A stretch of 49,702 nucleotides of DNA, from assembly GCA_027486895.1 (NCBI GenBank), contig JAIXOE010000013.1, positions 1 to 49,702 of the forward strand. The letters run 5' to 3'. Source of the stretch: Sphingomonadales bacterium (GTDB lineage: Bacteria; Pseudomonadota; Alphaproteobacteria; Sphingomonadales; Sphingomonadaceae). Of the stretch, positions 17,704 to 25,698 are shown piece by piece. The notes beneath the pieces are model-generated. The model saw only the letters and a list, made by a program, of their open reading frames with translations, was not told the origin of the DNA and did no database searches. Made by a program: the position numbers and the translations under genes. Position 1 is the stretch's first letter; each line of letters begins with the position of its first letter.

Positions 17704-18228
17704 CTAATTTTTGCGCTGTGGAACGCTAAAGCTGCCGGTAACGCGGCCACCCGAATTTGTTGTGCCAGCAGGCCCACCGCCATTGATGGTCGATCGGCCT
17801 GAATTCAGATCGATGACAAGCCTGCCGCCGTTTAGCCGGTTGCTGCCTTGCACCAGATGCACGTTGCCGATGAGCGTAATCAGGCTTGAGTCCAGATCAT
17901 ATATCGCCGAGCTGCTGGTCGCGCGCAGATCATCCTTGGTAATGGTCACGCCGCCGGTGGCATCGAGACGATTTACGTCAACGCCACCATTGTTGGAATA
18001 GGCGGCCGTCACGCGGTTTGCTTTGAGCGTCAGTCCCGCCTGCGTTGCGGTTACGCCGCCCGCAAGCACAACGCGGTCGGCGCGGTCTTGCAGTTCCATC
18101 GACGCGGCAGAGAAATCGACAGGCGCGTTGCTATCATGGTTGCGAATGCTTTGCGCCGACGCTGACGACAGCATCATGATGCCAGCAATTGCTGCAGCCA
18201 ATCCAAGGGAGATAGAAGCTTTGCTCAT
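17704..18228 (-). CDS. lptA: LPS transport periplasmic protein LptA (OstA-like)
   Basis: Periplasmic bridge protein of the LPS transport machine. The 174-residue product begins MSKASISLG with a clear signal peptide cleaved after SASA. The OstA/LptA beta-jellyroll follows, with repeated short strands such as VVLAGGVTATQAGLTLKANR and NVHLVQGSNRLNGGRLVIDL. Start set at 18228, with GAGG about 9 bases upstream. The frame extending to 18279 overlaps lptC. It is tightly linked to lptC and followed by lptB after 114 bp. Confidence 0.93.
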   Translation of the reverse strand: MSKASISLGLAAAIAGIMMLSSASAQSIRNHDSNAPVDFSAASMELQDRADRVVLAGGVTATQAGLTLKANRVTAAYSNNGGVDVNRLDATGGVTITKDDLRATSSSAIYDLDSSLITLIGNVHLVQGSNRLNGGRLVIDLNSGRSTINGGGPAGTTNSGGRVTGSFSVPQRKN

Positions 18229-18235
18229 AATGGCC

Positions 18236-18871
18236 TCACTTAATCGCATTCTGGTCGATACGCAAACGAACGCCACCATCTAGCCGGACAACGCGCGTAT
18301 CGAGATCCGCGCGCAACCGTCCGGCGCGGAAGGTTCCGACCTTTGTTCGGCCGCTGACTGGCCCAAAGCTCTGTATTGTCCGGTCTTTCAAAGACAACTC
18401 CACATTGCTGGCGACCATGTCATAGCCGGGCGATTCAACAGCCAACGGGCCAGTGACACGCATGGTTTCCTTGCTGAGGTCATAGCTACCGCGTTGCGCG
18501 ACGATAGAGGCTGGGCCGTCCTTCAACGATATCCGCCCGGACAGTGATGTCATTTCCAGAACAGGCTGTGCCGAAGTCTTCTGGACAGCGCTACCGGCGC
18601 GGAGCGAAAAGGGGCGGCCCTTGCTGTCTTCGCCGCGATACAGCGCCTCGACGACGCGCAGTCGCTCGCGCGACAGATTAACTTCGTCCTTGTTCAGGAC
18701 AAAGCTGAGTTCCTGTTTCCCGGTAAACGGGCTAAATGCCAGTAAGGCGACAAGCAAACCGATGATGCTCGGCAAGACAACACGCATCGCGCGGATAAGG
18801 CGATCATGCCGTCCGCCAGGCAATGCCCAGCGTTGACGATATGTGCGTTCAAGATCGGCCTGTGCGGACAT
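18236..18871 (-). CDS. lptC: LPS export periplasmic/inner-membrane protein LptC
   Basis: A 211-residue bitopic protein that docks LptA to LptB2FG. After a basic N-terminus, one membrane anchor (about 30-48, VVLPSIIGLLVALLAF) precedes the periplasmic LptC/YrbK jellyroll. The terminal strands TFRAGRLRADLDTRVVRLDG are typical of the family. It lies directly before lptA (7-bp gap) and after nrnC. Confidence 0.92.
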   Translation of the reverse strand: MSAQADLERTYRQRWALPGGRHDRLIRAMRVVLPSIIGLLVALLAFSPFTGKQELSFVLNKDEVNLSRERLRVVEALYRGEDSKGRPFSLRAGSAVQKTSAQPVLEMTSLSGRISLKDGPASIVAQRGSYDLSKETMRVTGPLAVESPGYDMVASNVELSLKDRTIQSFGPVSGRTKVGTFRAGRLRADLDTRVVRLDGGVRLRIDQNAIK

Positions 18872-18896
18872 GTTATGTCTCTAACCCGAATAAACC

Positions 18897-19514
18897 TTAA
18901 CTGTGCCCGAATATATCGGTCTCTGGCCAGCCAGACAGATCGAGGTCGGCGCGATGCGGAAGAAAATCAAAGCACGCCTGCGCGAGACCAGTGCGACCTT
19001 CGCGTTCCAAACGGACTACAAATTCCGCGTGCAAGCGGTGTAGATAGCGCACGTCGCTCGCGGCATAATCTTTTTGCGCTTCGGACAATATGGGGCCGCC
19101 CCAGTCGCTTGACTGCTGCTGCTTGGAAATGTCGGTCGACAGCATTTCCTTGACCAGTTCCTTCAGACCATGGCGGTCGGTATAGGTCCGCACAAGGCGC
19201 GACGCGATTTTGGTGCAGAACAGCGGTGTCGCAACCACGTTCAGATAATGCGAAATGGCTGCCAAATCGAATCGGGCATAATGGAACAGCTTCAAACGGG
19301 CTGGATCGGCCAGGACGGCGCGCAAGTTTGGCGCAGCGAAGTCACTGTTGCGGCCAAAACGCACAAGATGTTCGTCTCCGCGACCATCGGAAATCTGTAA
19401 CAAGCAAAGCCTGTCACGCGGGGTTATCAGGCCCATGGTTTCGGTGTCTACGGCAACTGGTCCATCGGCCAATACGCCCTCGGGAAGGTCTTCTTCGTGT
19501 AAATATACGCTCAT
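18897..19514 (-). CDS. nrnC: NanoRNase C (NrnC), RNase D-like 3'-5' exonuclease
   Basis: DEDDy exonuclease that finishes degradation of short oligoribonucleotides in alphaproteobacteria that lack orn. The 205-residue length fits NrnC, not full-length RNase D, since the HRDC domains are absent. Exo motifs are VAVDTETMGL (I), FHYARFDLAAI (II) and YAASDVRYLH (III, Tyr-x3-Asp). The stretch YTDRHGLKEL...SKQQQSSDW and the end DLSGWPETDIFGHS are typical of NrnC. Start at 19514 chosen by homology pattern. The open frame to 19688 lacks support. First gene of the lptCAB-rpoN direction. Confidence 0.9.
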   Translation of the reverse strand: MSVYLHEEDLPEGVLADGPVAVDTETMGLITPRDRLCLLQISDGRGDEHLVRFGRNSDFAAPNLRAVLADPARLKLFHYARFDLAAISHYLNVVATPLFCTKIASRLVRTYTDRHGLKELVKEMLSTDISKQQQSSDWGGPILSEAQKDYAASDVRYLHRLHAEFVVRLEREGRTGLAQACFDFLPHRADLDLSGWPETDIFGHS

Positions 19515-19729
19515 GCTAGCCCCTTGCCCCACAGGACTGTCCAAGGCAAATGAAACTACAGTTGGCGGCGTGCGATTTTGGGCCGCAATATTTGCTATCG
19601 CGTAACCTTTTAATGCGATATACAAAATTCTCGCGGAATCACGAACGATTGCGCTTGTGACGTGCAGTACAGTCGCCCTCGACTGCATAACATAGTTGTT
19701 TAGGGCGATGAGAAGGCAAGTAAGAAGTT
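19515..19729. promoter_or_regulatory. Leader region of the cold-shock gene, divergent from nrnC
   Basis: A 215-bp gap that is AT-rich compared with its surroundings. It contains a small stem CAGTCG / CGACTG with loop CCCT (19670-19685) and the extended -10-like TGCATAACAT just after it. A long structured leader would be usual for a cold-shock mRNA, but no specific element could be assigned. Confidence 0.35.
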
Positions 19730-20545
19730 ATGGGTTTTGATCGCAAGCGTGCTGGCAAGGGCCGGGACAAAAGAGATGGTTTCGGTGATGAAAGCTATGA
19801 CGGTTATCGCGCACCGTCCCCCTATCAAAGTGATTTTGGCGGCGGCCGCTCAGGTGGCGGTTACGGCGGCGGCGGCGGTAATAGCGGCGGCGGTGGCGGC
19901 GGTGGAGGTGGCTTCGGCGCACCACGGCGTGGCCCAGGCGGCCCACCAATGCCAGCGCAAGTCATCGGTTCCGGCAAGGGAATTGTCAAATTTTTCAATG
20001 GTCAAAAGGGCTTTGGCTTCATTCAGGTCGATGGTCGTCCCGATGATGTGTTTGTGCACATCAGCGCGGTTGAGCAAGCTGGCCTGACCGGTCTTGCTGA
20101 AGGCCAGCCGCTTGAATTCTCGCTCGTTGAGCGTGGCGGCAAGGTTTCGGCAACTGACCTCGTCATCGATGGTGAGCCAATGGAAGTTACCGAGCGCGCA
20201 CCGCGTCCGGACCGTCCAGATCGTCCAGCATTTGATCGTGACCGCGCTCCGCGTGGCGATGACCGTGGTGGCTTCCGCGGTGGCGACCGTGATTCGGCAC
20301 CACGTGGTCCGCAGCGCGAATCGACTGGCGAACGTGCCAACGGAACCGTGAAATTCTTCAACGACATGAAGGGTTTTGGTTTTGTGCAGCGTGATGATGG
20401 CGGCGAAGACGTGTTTGTGCACATCTCTGCGCTTGAGCGTTCGGGCATGGGTCAGGTGACTCAGGGCGACCGTTTGGCCTTCGACATCGAAATCGACCGT
20501 CGCGGCAAATATTCGGCTACAAACTTGGGCCCGCTTTCCGAATAA
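19730..20545 (+). CDS. Cold-shock protein with two CSD domains and Gly-rich N-terminus
   Basis: A 271-residue single-stranded nucleic-acid-binding protein. Residues 1-70 are basic and then nearly pure glycine (a Gly-rich low-complexity segment encoded by GGC/GGT repeats around 19845-19915). CSD1 (about 80-150) has [16 protein letters not shown] and [12 protein letters not shown] charged Arg/Asp linker with [17 protein letters not shown] separates it from CSD2 (about 200-270), [16 protein letters not shown] and [14 protein letters not shown]1/RNP2 aromatic residues are intact in both. Alphaproteobacterial double-CSD proteins are known, but the RGG-like disordered parts are notable. A terminator follows. 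Confidence 0.9.
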   Translation: MGFDRKRAGKGRDKRDGFGDESYDGYRAPSPYQSDFGGGRSGGGYGGGGGNSGGGGGGGGGFGAPRRGPGGPPMPAQVIGSGKGIVKFFNGQKGFGFIQVDGRPDDVFVHISAVEQAGLTGLAEGQPLEFSLVERGGKVSATDLVIDGEPMEVTERAPRPDRPDRPAFDRDRAPRGDDRGGFRGGDRDSAPRGPQRESTGERANGTVKFFNDMKGFGFVQRDDGGEDVFVHISALERSGMGQVTQGDRLAFDIEIDRRGKYSATNLGPLSE

Positions 20546-20562
20546 GCGCGCTTTAGAAATTC

Positions 20563-20602
20563 AAAAAGGCGGGTGAGGCTGTTCGCTTCGCCCGCCTTTT
20601 TT
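20563..20602 (+). terminator. Rho-independent terminator of the cold-shock gene
   Basis: Strong stem AAAAAGGCGGG / CCCGCCTTTTT, with extra pairing inside and a T-run of six at 20597-20602. The A-tract on the left arm makes it able to work in both directions, so it may also end dps transcription. Confidence 0.85.
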
Positions 20603-20609
20603 GTATCTA

Positions 20610-21074
20610 TCACACCTTGCCGATGGTCGCGGCCAGGAACCACGCGCGCTGTTCGGCTTGGTCAGTCCAGTCGTCGAGCAAGCCATCGGTCGCATTGTCG
20701 CCCGCTTCGTCCGCAAGGTCCTTTGCTTCCTTCAATGCCGTGATCAGCGTTTCATTGTCGGCGTGCAACTCCTTCAGCATCTTGGATGCATCCGTCGACG
20801 TCGAGTCATGGTCCTTGATCCGCTGCTTGGCCGCGATCGCGCCAATCGATGTCAGCGTATCCTGACCCAGCTTGCGCACGCGTTCGGCGACAAGGTCAGT
20901 TGTTGCGATCAACTCAGTCGCCTGTTCATCAAAAAGCAGATGATATTCCCGAAAATGCGGGCCAGTCACATGCCAATGGAAATTCTTAGTTTTGAGGTAG
21001 AGCGCATAATAATCGGCCAGCAGGCCATTCAACGCATCGGCCAGTGCTTTTTTGCTATTGTCACCATTTGCCAT
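20610..21074 (-). CDS. dps: Dps-family DNA-protection ferritin
   Basis: A 154-residue ferritin-like protein that oxidises and stores iron as a dodecamer and protects DNA during oxidative or starvation stress. The ferroxidase-site signature is TKNFHWHVTGPHFREYHLLFDEQ, followed by ELIATTDLVAERVRKLG. The start at 21074 has a strong AGGAG upstream. The larger open frame through the same codons up to 21746 is accidental. A run of twelve C on the coding strand lies 19-30 bases before the start. Gene upstream on the same strand is a Gdt1-type cation transporter. Confidence 0.95.
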   Translation of the reverse strand: MANGDNSKKALADALNGLLADYYALYLKTKNFHWHVTGPHFREYHLLFDEQATELIATTDLVAERVRKLGQDTLTSIGAIAAKQRIKDHDSTSTDASKMLKELHADNETLITALKEAKDLADEAGDNATDGLLDDWTDQAEQRAWFLAATIGKV

Positions 21075-21092
21075 GGCAGTTCTCCTTCGTTC

Positions 21093-21104
21093 GGGGGGGG
21101 GGGG
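21093..21104. repeat. Homopolymeric G12/C12 tract upstream of dps
   Basis: Twelve consecutive G on the plus strand (C on the dps strand) within the 89-bp gap between the Gdt1-like gene and dps. Its position just before the ribosome-binding site puts it in the dps leader or promoter. Tracts of this length are slippage-prone. Confidence 0.9.
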
Positions 21105-21163
21105 AATTAAGACATAAGAACACAGACCGATATTTCCAGCGCCCACGCCCGGAAATACCGCAA

Positions 21164-21730
21164 TCAGCTGATGCCGTAGGCCTGCGTTGCCAGTATGAAC
21201 CCCCAGCCCAGCAACAATGTTCCGGAGACCCACCTGATGGGCTTCAATGGCACGACTTGGGCAAGCTTTTCCCGAAGAAAGACAGCTGGCATGGTTGCGG
21301 CCATGATGCCGACAAAGCCAGCGATAGCCGTCATCCCCCAATAAGGCGTGCGCGCGCTTTGGGCGGCGATGATGAACTGGCTCTTGTCTCCAAATTCCAA
21401 AATAAACAGTCCGAAGAATGCGGTTAGAAAGGCAGGCGTTTTCCAGCCCGATAACGGGTCGACATTGCGCCGCCACAGCAACATGCCAGCACCAGCAAAG
21501 ATATAGGCGAGGCCAGCGAACATCTTGACTGGCCGTTCGCTGATCCAGCTGTCGATAACCGAGCCGCCTGCTGCCGAAATGCCGCAATTGAGCAAGGTCG
21601 CACAAGCAAGCCCTGCAAGAATAGCATTGTTGTTCCGATATCGCAGCGCCAGCACGGCAGCGAGGATCTGGGTCCTGTCCCCCATTTCGGCGAGGAAAAC
21701 AGATAGAAAAGTTGAAAAGGCAGCGTCCAT
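21164..21730 (-). CDS. TMEM165/Gdt1-family (UPF0016) cation transporter
   Basis: A 188-residue membrane protein with six predicted helices and two inverted halves. Each half carries the family signature E-x-G-D-(K/R)-(T/S): EMGDRT near residue 15 and EFGDKS near residue 112. Bacterial homologues export Mn2+. Eukaryotic ones move Mn2+/Ca2+ against H+. It stands just upstream of dps in the same direction, which suggests a metal and oxidative-stress pairing (inference). Confidence 0.9.
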   Translation of the reverse strand: MDAAFSTFLSVFLAEMGDRTQILAAVLALRYRNNNAILAGLACATLLNCGISAAGGSVIDSWISERPVKMFAGLAYIFAGAGMLLWRRNVDPLSGWKTPAFLTAFFGLFILEFGDKSQFIIAAQSARTPYWGMTAIAGFVGIMAATMPAVFLREKLAQVVPLKPIRWVSGTLLLGWGFILATQAYGIS

Positions 21731-21764
21731 TTCGCTGCCCTAGCACATCATTACGAAAATGGGA

Positions 21765-22100
21765 TTAGTGCGGCAGGCGGACAGCAACCGACGCAAGCAA
21801 AGATTGCGTGACGGCCGGGCTCAGCTGGGAACACCCAATCGCGTCGTCCAATATGCCGGTAAAGCCGCCAATAACCGAATCTGCGCCACCAAATTCGATG
21901 ACGCGCTGCATCGTGGCTTCGAACACGCTCGCGATCTCTGCCACGGCCGCAAAATTATGCGCGATGGCGGTTTGACGGATGGCCTCAAGCCGAACGAGAA
22001 ACTGAAGCGGGCTGCTGTCAAAAGTCGTCAGCCGCAGCGCATCCAACAGGTCGCTCAGCTCGGCGCGAATCAGCAATTGGCGATCATGATCCATATCCAT
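21765..22100 (-). CDS. Hypothetical helical protein, 111 residues
   Basis: Starts MDMDHDRQLLIRAEL and is soluble, mainly alpha-helical and Ala/Leu-rich, with no Cys pairs, signal peptide or membrane segment. The regular helix pattern of about 100 residues is reminiscent of small four-helix proteins, but I see no histidine-phosphotransfer signature and do not recognise the family. Codon use matches the neighbours and the frame is clean. It lies upstream of the Gdt1-like gene in the same direction (34-bp gap). Confidence 0.6.
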   Translation of the reverse strand: MDMDHDRQLLIRAELSDLLDALRLTTFDSSPLQFLVRLEAIRQTAIAHNFAAVAEIASVFEATMQRVIEFGGADSVIGGFTGILDDAIGCSQLSPAVTQSLLASVAVRLPH

Positions 22101-22438
22101 GGCGAAACCCCTGCCCCAAATCTGTGACAGCTATGCGCTAACGTGGTTAACAAACGATGAAATGCCCTAATTGTGATGCGAATCGGTATGATATCTGAAT
22201 CGCAAGCGCGCCGGACTGAGCGCATTTCGGCATCTCAATTAGCGACGGCAAAACAAAAGGAAGATGCTCAAACGCGTTCCGCATGACGATTCAGGGGACA
22301 TTGGCCTGCTTTGACGTTTGATTTCGGGTTACGGGCTTGACTTTCCCCCGCCAAACCAGCAAAGGCCCGCGTCTGTGAACAGCGCGGCCAAAACCTGCGC
22401 AGTTTTTTACGAAATTATTTGAACAAAAGGAATGGGCC
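22101..22438. other. Non-coding gap upstream of rpmG
   Basis: A 338-bp stretch without a convincing gene. It holds the promoters of the divergent 111-residue gene and of rpmG. A TTGACT at 22337-22342 is a plausible -35 for rpmG. The palindrome GTTAAC at 22146-22151 and a 36-codon open frame (22176-22286) have no further support. Confidence 0.5.
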
Positions 22439-22606
22439 ATGGCGAAGCCAGCCACGATCAAGATCAAGCTGCTCAGCACCGCTGACACGGGCTTCTTCTA
22501 CGTGACCAAGAAAAATCCGCGCAACATCACTGAAAAGATGACGTTCCGCAAATATGACCCCGTTGTGCGTAAGCATGTCGAGTTCAAGGAAGCCAAAATC
22601 AAGTAA
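22439..22606 (+). CDS. rpmG: 50S ribosomal protein L33
   Basis: Small 55-residue large-subunit protein: [14 protein letters not shown] at the start, then [29 protein letters not shown] and the end AKIK. It lacks the CxxC zinc ribbons, so it is the zinc-independent (C-) form. Spacing to AAAAGGA upstream is normal, and a terminator with UUCG-type loop follows at once. Monocistronic. Confidence 0.95.
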   Translation: MAKPATIKIKLLSTADTGFFYVTKKNPRNITEKMTFRKYDPVVRKHVEFKEAKIK

Positions 22607-22638
22607 GCCAACGCGCTGCTTGAATAGGGTATCGATCA

Positions 22639-22660
22639 GGGCGCTTCGGGCGCCCTTTTT
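22639..22660 (+). terminator. Rho-independent terminator of rpmG
   Basis: Stem GGGCGC / GCGCCC with a TTCGG loop and five T behind it (22656-22660). Confidence 0.88.
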
Positions 22661-22694
22661 GATTGGTGCATGGCATTTACCCGACTGATTTCAC

Positions 22695-23060
22695 TTACCC
22701 AACAATCCCGCGCACCGTTTCCAGAAACTTCATCACTGACACCGGCTTGGACAGATAGCCCTTTGCGCCTGCTGCCATGATCCGGTCTTCGTCACCTTTG
22801 CCGGCGTAGGCTGTGACCGCGAGCACGGGGATGGCCGATAGCGCGGCGTCTTTCTGCATGGCTTCAATGAGGTCGATGCCGCTGACATGCGGCAGCTGAA
22901 TGTCCATGATGACAAGATCGGGGATGAACGTCCGCGCCTGTTCCAGCGCCAGCCGCCCGTCGCGTACACCCTCTACAGTGAACTGATGCGCGCGTAGTAG
23001 GTCAGTGAACAGCTTGAGGTTGAGCTCATTGTCCTCAACGATCATCACCTTTTTACCCAT
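22695..23060 (-). CDS. divK: Single-domain response regulator DivK
   Basis: A 121-residue stand-alone receiver domain. It has the acidic pocket VEDNELNLKLF, phospho-acceptor DLVIMDIQLPHVSG (Asp about residue 53), the switch Thr in VLAVTAYAGKGDE and Lys in GYLSKPVSV. Sequence around IVEDNELNLKLF...MDIQLP is typical of DivK, which controls CtrA activity and cell polarity in alphaproteobacteria through the DivJ/PleC/DivL kinases. The usual partner gene pleD is not adjacent here. Divergent from the DUF3572 gene. Confidence 0.9.
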   Translation of the reverse strand: MGKKVMIVEDNELNLKLFTDLLRAHQFTVEGVRDGRLALEQARTFIPDLVIMDIQLPHVSGIDLIEAMQKDAALSAIPVLAVTAYAGKGDEDRIMAAGAKGYLSKPVSVMKFLETVRGIVG

Positions 23061-23112
23061 ACCGACCTTTTCCCGCTTTGCGTTCGTGGATGCCTTGGCT
23101 TAAGCGAAAGCC

Positions 23113-23382
23113 ATGCATGAAACAAACGGCAAGTTAGACGCATCGGGTATGGCGTTTCAGGCTTTGGCTTGGGCGTTGATGGAAGAATCACGGGCGGAGC
23201 GGCTGTTGTCGCTGACGGGCCTCACACCTGAAGGGCTGCGCAGCTCCATCACTGAACGCGGGACTCAAGCAGCGATATTATCATTCCTTGAGGCTTATGA
23301 GCCTGATCTCATCGCCTGCGCCGCGGTGATCGGGGTGTCACCCGCGGTACTTGTGCAAGCGCGTCAGGAGTTGGAAGCATGA
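23113..23382 (+). CDS. DUF3572 family protein
   Basis: An 89-residue acidic helical protein: ALAWALMEESRAERLLSLTG, followed by GLTPEGLRSSI and FLEAYEPDLIACAAVIGVSP. This matches the small DUF3572 family of alphaproteobacteria, whose function is unknown. Stop overlaps the start of the next gene (ATGA, 23379-23382), the first of three coupled junctions in this operon. Confidence 0.85.
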   Translation: MHETNGKLDASGMAFQALAWALMEESRAERLLSLTGLTPEGLRSSITERGTQAAILSFLEAYEPDLIACAAVIGVSPAVLVQARQELEA

Positions 23383-24026
23383 GTAGGCCATTGCTTATTT
23401 CCGACTGCGACGAAGTGTTGTTGCACATGATCGTGCCATTCCGCGATTGGCTGGATGAGGCACATCATATCCATTTTGACCTCGTCCACGGCGATTGGGG
23501 CGAAGCACTGCGCCACAAGCATGACGGCACGGTGGTTGAGCGCGGCCAGGTTTGGGACTTGCTCAACGGCTTTTTCGATACCGAAATGCACCGGCAGCAA
23601 GCGATTGATGGCGCGGTCGACAGCCTCAACCGGCTGCGCGAACATGCCGATGTGGTTATCCTCACCAATCTGCTCGATCATCGCGCAGGGCCAAGGACCG
23701 AGCAGTTGAAGGCCGTCGGCATCGACGCGCCAGTCTATTGCAACCAAGGCGGGAAGGGCGAGGCGCTTGGCCGGATATTGGACGAATATAAGCCAAGCGT
23801 TGCCGTATTCGTCGACGATCTCGGACACCAGCATGAGTCCGTTGGCGAACAGCATCCCGACGTCTGGCGGCTGCATTTTGTCGGCGAGCCATTATTGTGG
23901 GAGCGGGTAAATGCGTCAAAGTCGGCGCACGCGCGTTTGGATCGCTGGGCTGACGCGGAACATTGGATCAGGGAGCGGCTGGTTGCGAATGCGCCAGCGC
24001 CCGCATTGGAGAAGGTAACATCATGA
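23379..24026 (+). CDS. HAD-superfamily hydrolase, substrate unknown
   Basis: A 215-residue HAD protein starting MSRPLLISDCDEVLL. Motif I is DCDEV, motif II VVILTNLLDHR, the motif III Lys is in NQGGKGEALG and motif IV is VFVDDLGHQ. All four are intact, so it should be an active phosphatase. The cap is small, between motifs I and II. Coupled by overlap to DUF3572 upstream and RidA downstream, so a damage- or metabolite-repair job is possible but unproven. Confidence 0.82.
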   Translation: MSRPLLISDCDEVLLHMIVPFRDWLDEAHHIHFDLVHGDWGEALRHKHDGTVVERGQVWDLLNGFFDTEMHRQQAIDGAVDSLNRLREHADVVILTNLLDHRAGPRTEQLKAVGIDAPVYCNQGGKGEALGRILDEYKPSVAVFVDDLGHQHESVGEQHPDVWRLHFVGEPLLWERVNASKSAHARLDRWADAEHWIRERLVANAPAPALEKVTS

Positions 24027-24484
24027 TCGAAGCAAAATTAGCCGAATTGGGCATCACTCTTCCCGCACCCGCTGCGCCGGTCGCGTCCTATGTGCCCGCT
24101 GTCGAAGCAAACGGGATATTGTTCATTTCGGGTCAATTGCCCTTTGTCGATGGCAAGGTTGTCACCGGCAAAGTCGGCGATACCCGCAGTCTTGAGGACG
24201 GCAAGGCGGCGGCCAAAGCCTGTGCTGTCATGCTCATCGCCCAGATGAAGGCGGCGCTTGGCGGCGACCTTGACCGCGTTGAGCGGATCGTCAAGCTCGG
24301 CGTCTTTGTTGCGTCGACCCCTGACTTCACCGATCAACCCGAAGCCGCCAATGGCGCATCGGACCTGATGGAAGCGGTGTTCGGCGACGCGGGCAAGCAT
24401 GCACGCGCTGCGGTCTCGGTCCCCGTCCTCCCACGCGATGCAACGGTCGAGATTGACTGCGTGGTAAAGGTCCGCGCGGCTTAA
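24023..24484 (+). CDS. RidA family protein (YjgF/YER057c/UK114)
   Basis: A 153-residue trimeric enamine/imine deaminase family member. It begins MIEAKLAELGITLP and shows ASYVPAVEANGILFISGQLP, DRVERIVKLGVFVA and the end RAAVSVPVLPRDATVEIDCVVK. The conserved Arg of RidA (ARAAV) is present. Subgroups with this long N-terminus (about 15 extra residues) are often not the canonical RidA, so the reactive substrate is open. Start overlaps the HAD stop (ATGA). Confidence 0.9.
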   Translation: MIEAKLAELGITLPAPAAPVASYVPAVEANGILFISGQLPFVDGKVVTGKVGDTRSLEDGKAAAKACAVMLIAQMKAALGGDLDRVERIVKLGVFVASTPDFTDQPEAANGASDLMEAVFGDAGKHARAAVSVPVLPRDATVEIDCVVKVRAA

Positions 24485-25617
24485 TGACCGACGGCGTCAC
24501 CGCCGAACTCTTAAGCAAGGTCAGCGATATTCCCGCCGACCAGTGGGATGCGCTGAACCCGCGGGGCAATCCGTTTGTTGGCCACGCGTTTTTGGCGGCG
24601 TTGGAGGAATCAGGCAGTGTCGGCGCTGGCACGGGATGGTCGCCTGCGCCTATCATGATCCGCGACGCAGACGGCATTCCCGCTGCTGCGCTTCCCGCCT
24701 ATCTCAAGACCCACAGCCAGGGCGAATATGTGTTCGACCATCATTGGGCAGATGCGTTTGAACGCGCGGGCGGGCAATATTATCCCAAGTTGCAAATTGC
24801 AGCGCCATTTTCGCCAGTACCGGGGCCGCGATTGTTGTTGCGCGATCCAGCGCTCGCGCCCGCGATATTGGCCGCCGCCGAAGCCGTGGTAGACCAGAAT
24901 GGTCTATCGTCTGCGCATGCAACTTTTGTCGAAGAGGCCGAGCTGGATATGTTTCGTGCCGCCGGATGGCTGACGCGCATTGGCACGCAATTTCATTGGC
25001 AGAACCGCGATTATGCAAACTTTGATGGCTTCCTATCGGCGTTGTCTTCGCGCAAACGTAAAGCCATTCGCAAGGAACGTGCCGCTGCACAATCTGCCGT
25101 TCGCATTGCGCAAATCAGTGGCGCGGACATCACGGCTGATGACTGGGATGCTTTCTGGGTTTTTTATCAGGACACCGGTCAGCGCAAATGGGGGCGGCCT
25201 TATCTGACGCGCGCGTTCTTCGACATTATCGGTCACAGCATGAAGGACAGCATCGTGCTGTTCCTCGCTTATGATGGCGACCGGCCGATTGCGGGTGCAC
25301 TAAACTTTGTAAGCCCGGATTGCCTTTACGGTCGCTACTGGGGCTGCACGCGCGATGTGCCGTTTCTGCATTTTGAGCTGTGTTATTATCAGGCCATTGA
25401 TTACGCGATTGCGCATGGCCTCCCGCGTGTTGAAGCTGGCGCGCAGGGTGAGCACAAGCTGGCACGCGGATATGAGGCGGTGCCTACTTATTCAGCACAT
25501 TATATCGCCAATGCAGGCTTTCGGTCGGCGGTCGCCGATTTCCTTGCCCGCGAAAGTCAGGCAATGGAGCGCGAGATAGAGTTTCTCGGCGAAATGGCCC
25601 CGTTCAAGAAAGGCTAA
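24484..25617 (+). CDS. GNAT-like N-acyltransferase, DUF482 (peptidogalycan/FemAB-type)
   Basis: A 377-residue protein of the DUF482/COG3146 group, predicted acyltransferase with a double GNAT (FemAB-like) fold. Features include NPFVGHAFLAALEESGSVG near the start, YFDHHWADAFER-like YVFDHHWADAFERAG, LSSRKRKAIRKERAAA and the C-terminal ARGYEAVPTYSAHYI. Its first base is the last base of the RidA stop codon (TAATG). Substrate is not known. Ends the four-gene coupled operon. Confidence 0.85.
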   Translation: MTDGVTAELLSKVSDIPADQWDALNPRGNPFVGHAFLAALEESGSVGAGTGWSPAPIMIRDADGIPAAALPAYLKTHSQGEYVFDHHWADAFERAGGQYYPKLQIAAPFSPVPGPRLLLRDPALAPAILAAAEAVVDQNGLSSAHATFVEEAELDMFRAAGWLTRIGTQFHWQNRDYANFDGFLSALSSRKRKAIRKERAAAQSAVRIAQISGADITADDWDAFWVFYQDTGQRKWGRPYLTRAFFDIIGHSMKDSIVLFLAYDGDRPIAGALNFVSPDCLYGRYWGCTRDVPFLHFELCYYQAIDYAIAHGLPRVEAGAQGEHKLARGYEAVPTYSAHYIANAGFRSAVADFLARESQAMEREIEFLGEMAPFKKG

Positions 25618-25659
25618 CGCGTCCGGGGACGGGCCGGATTTCGGTGTTGCAATCGACTC

Positions 25660-25677
25660 TTTAATCGCGCAATTAAA
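25660..25677. promoter_or_regulatory. Candidate TetR operator A (upstream of acyl-CoA dehydrogenase)
   Basis: TTTAATCGCGCAATTAAA, a near-perfect dyad (8 of 9 positions symmetric), 21 bases before the acyl-CoA dehydrogenase start. It matches sites B (30869) and C (35893) at 14 of 18 positions each. Spacing to the gene suggests repression by blocking RNA polymerase. Confidence 0.6.
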
Positions 25678-25698
25678 AAGGCGAGAGAGGAATCAGCC

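Noticed and set aside
21075-21746. Extension of the dps frame to 378 codons
   Set aside because: The added part crosses the G12 tract and is a shadow of the Gdt1-like gene; the true dps start has a strong AGGAG.
22176-22286. 36-codon frame between the 111-residue gene and rpmG
   Set aside because: No ribosome-binding site and no recognisable sequence; it is in the only gap over 300 bp and was considered for that reason.
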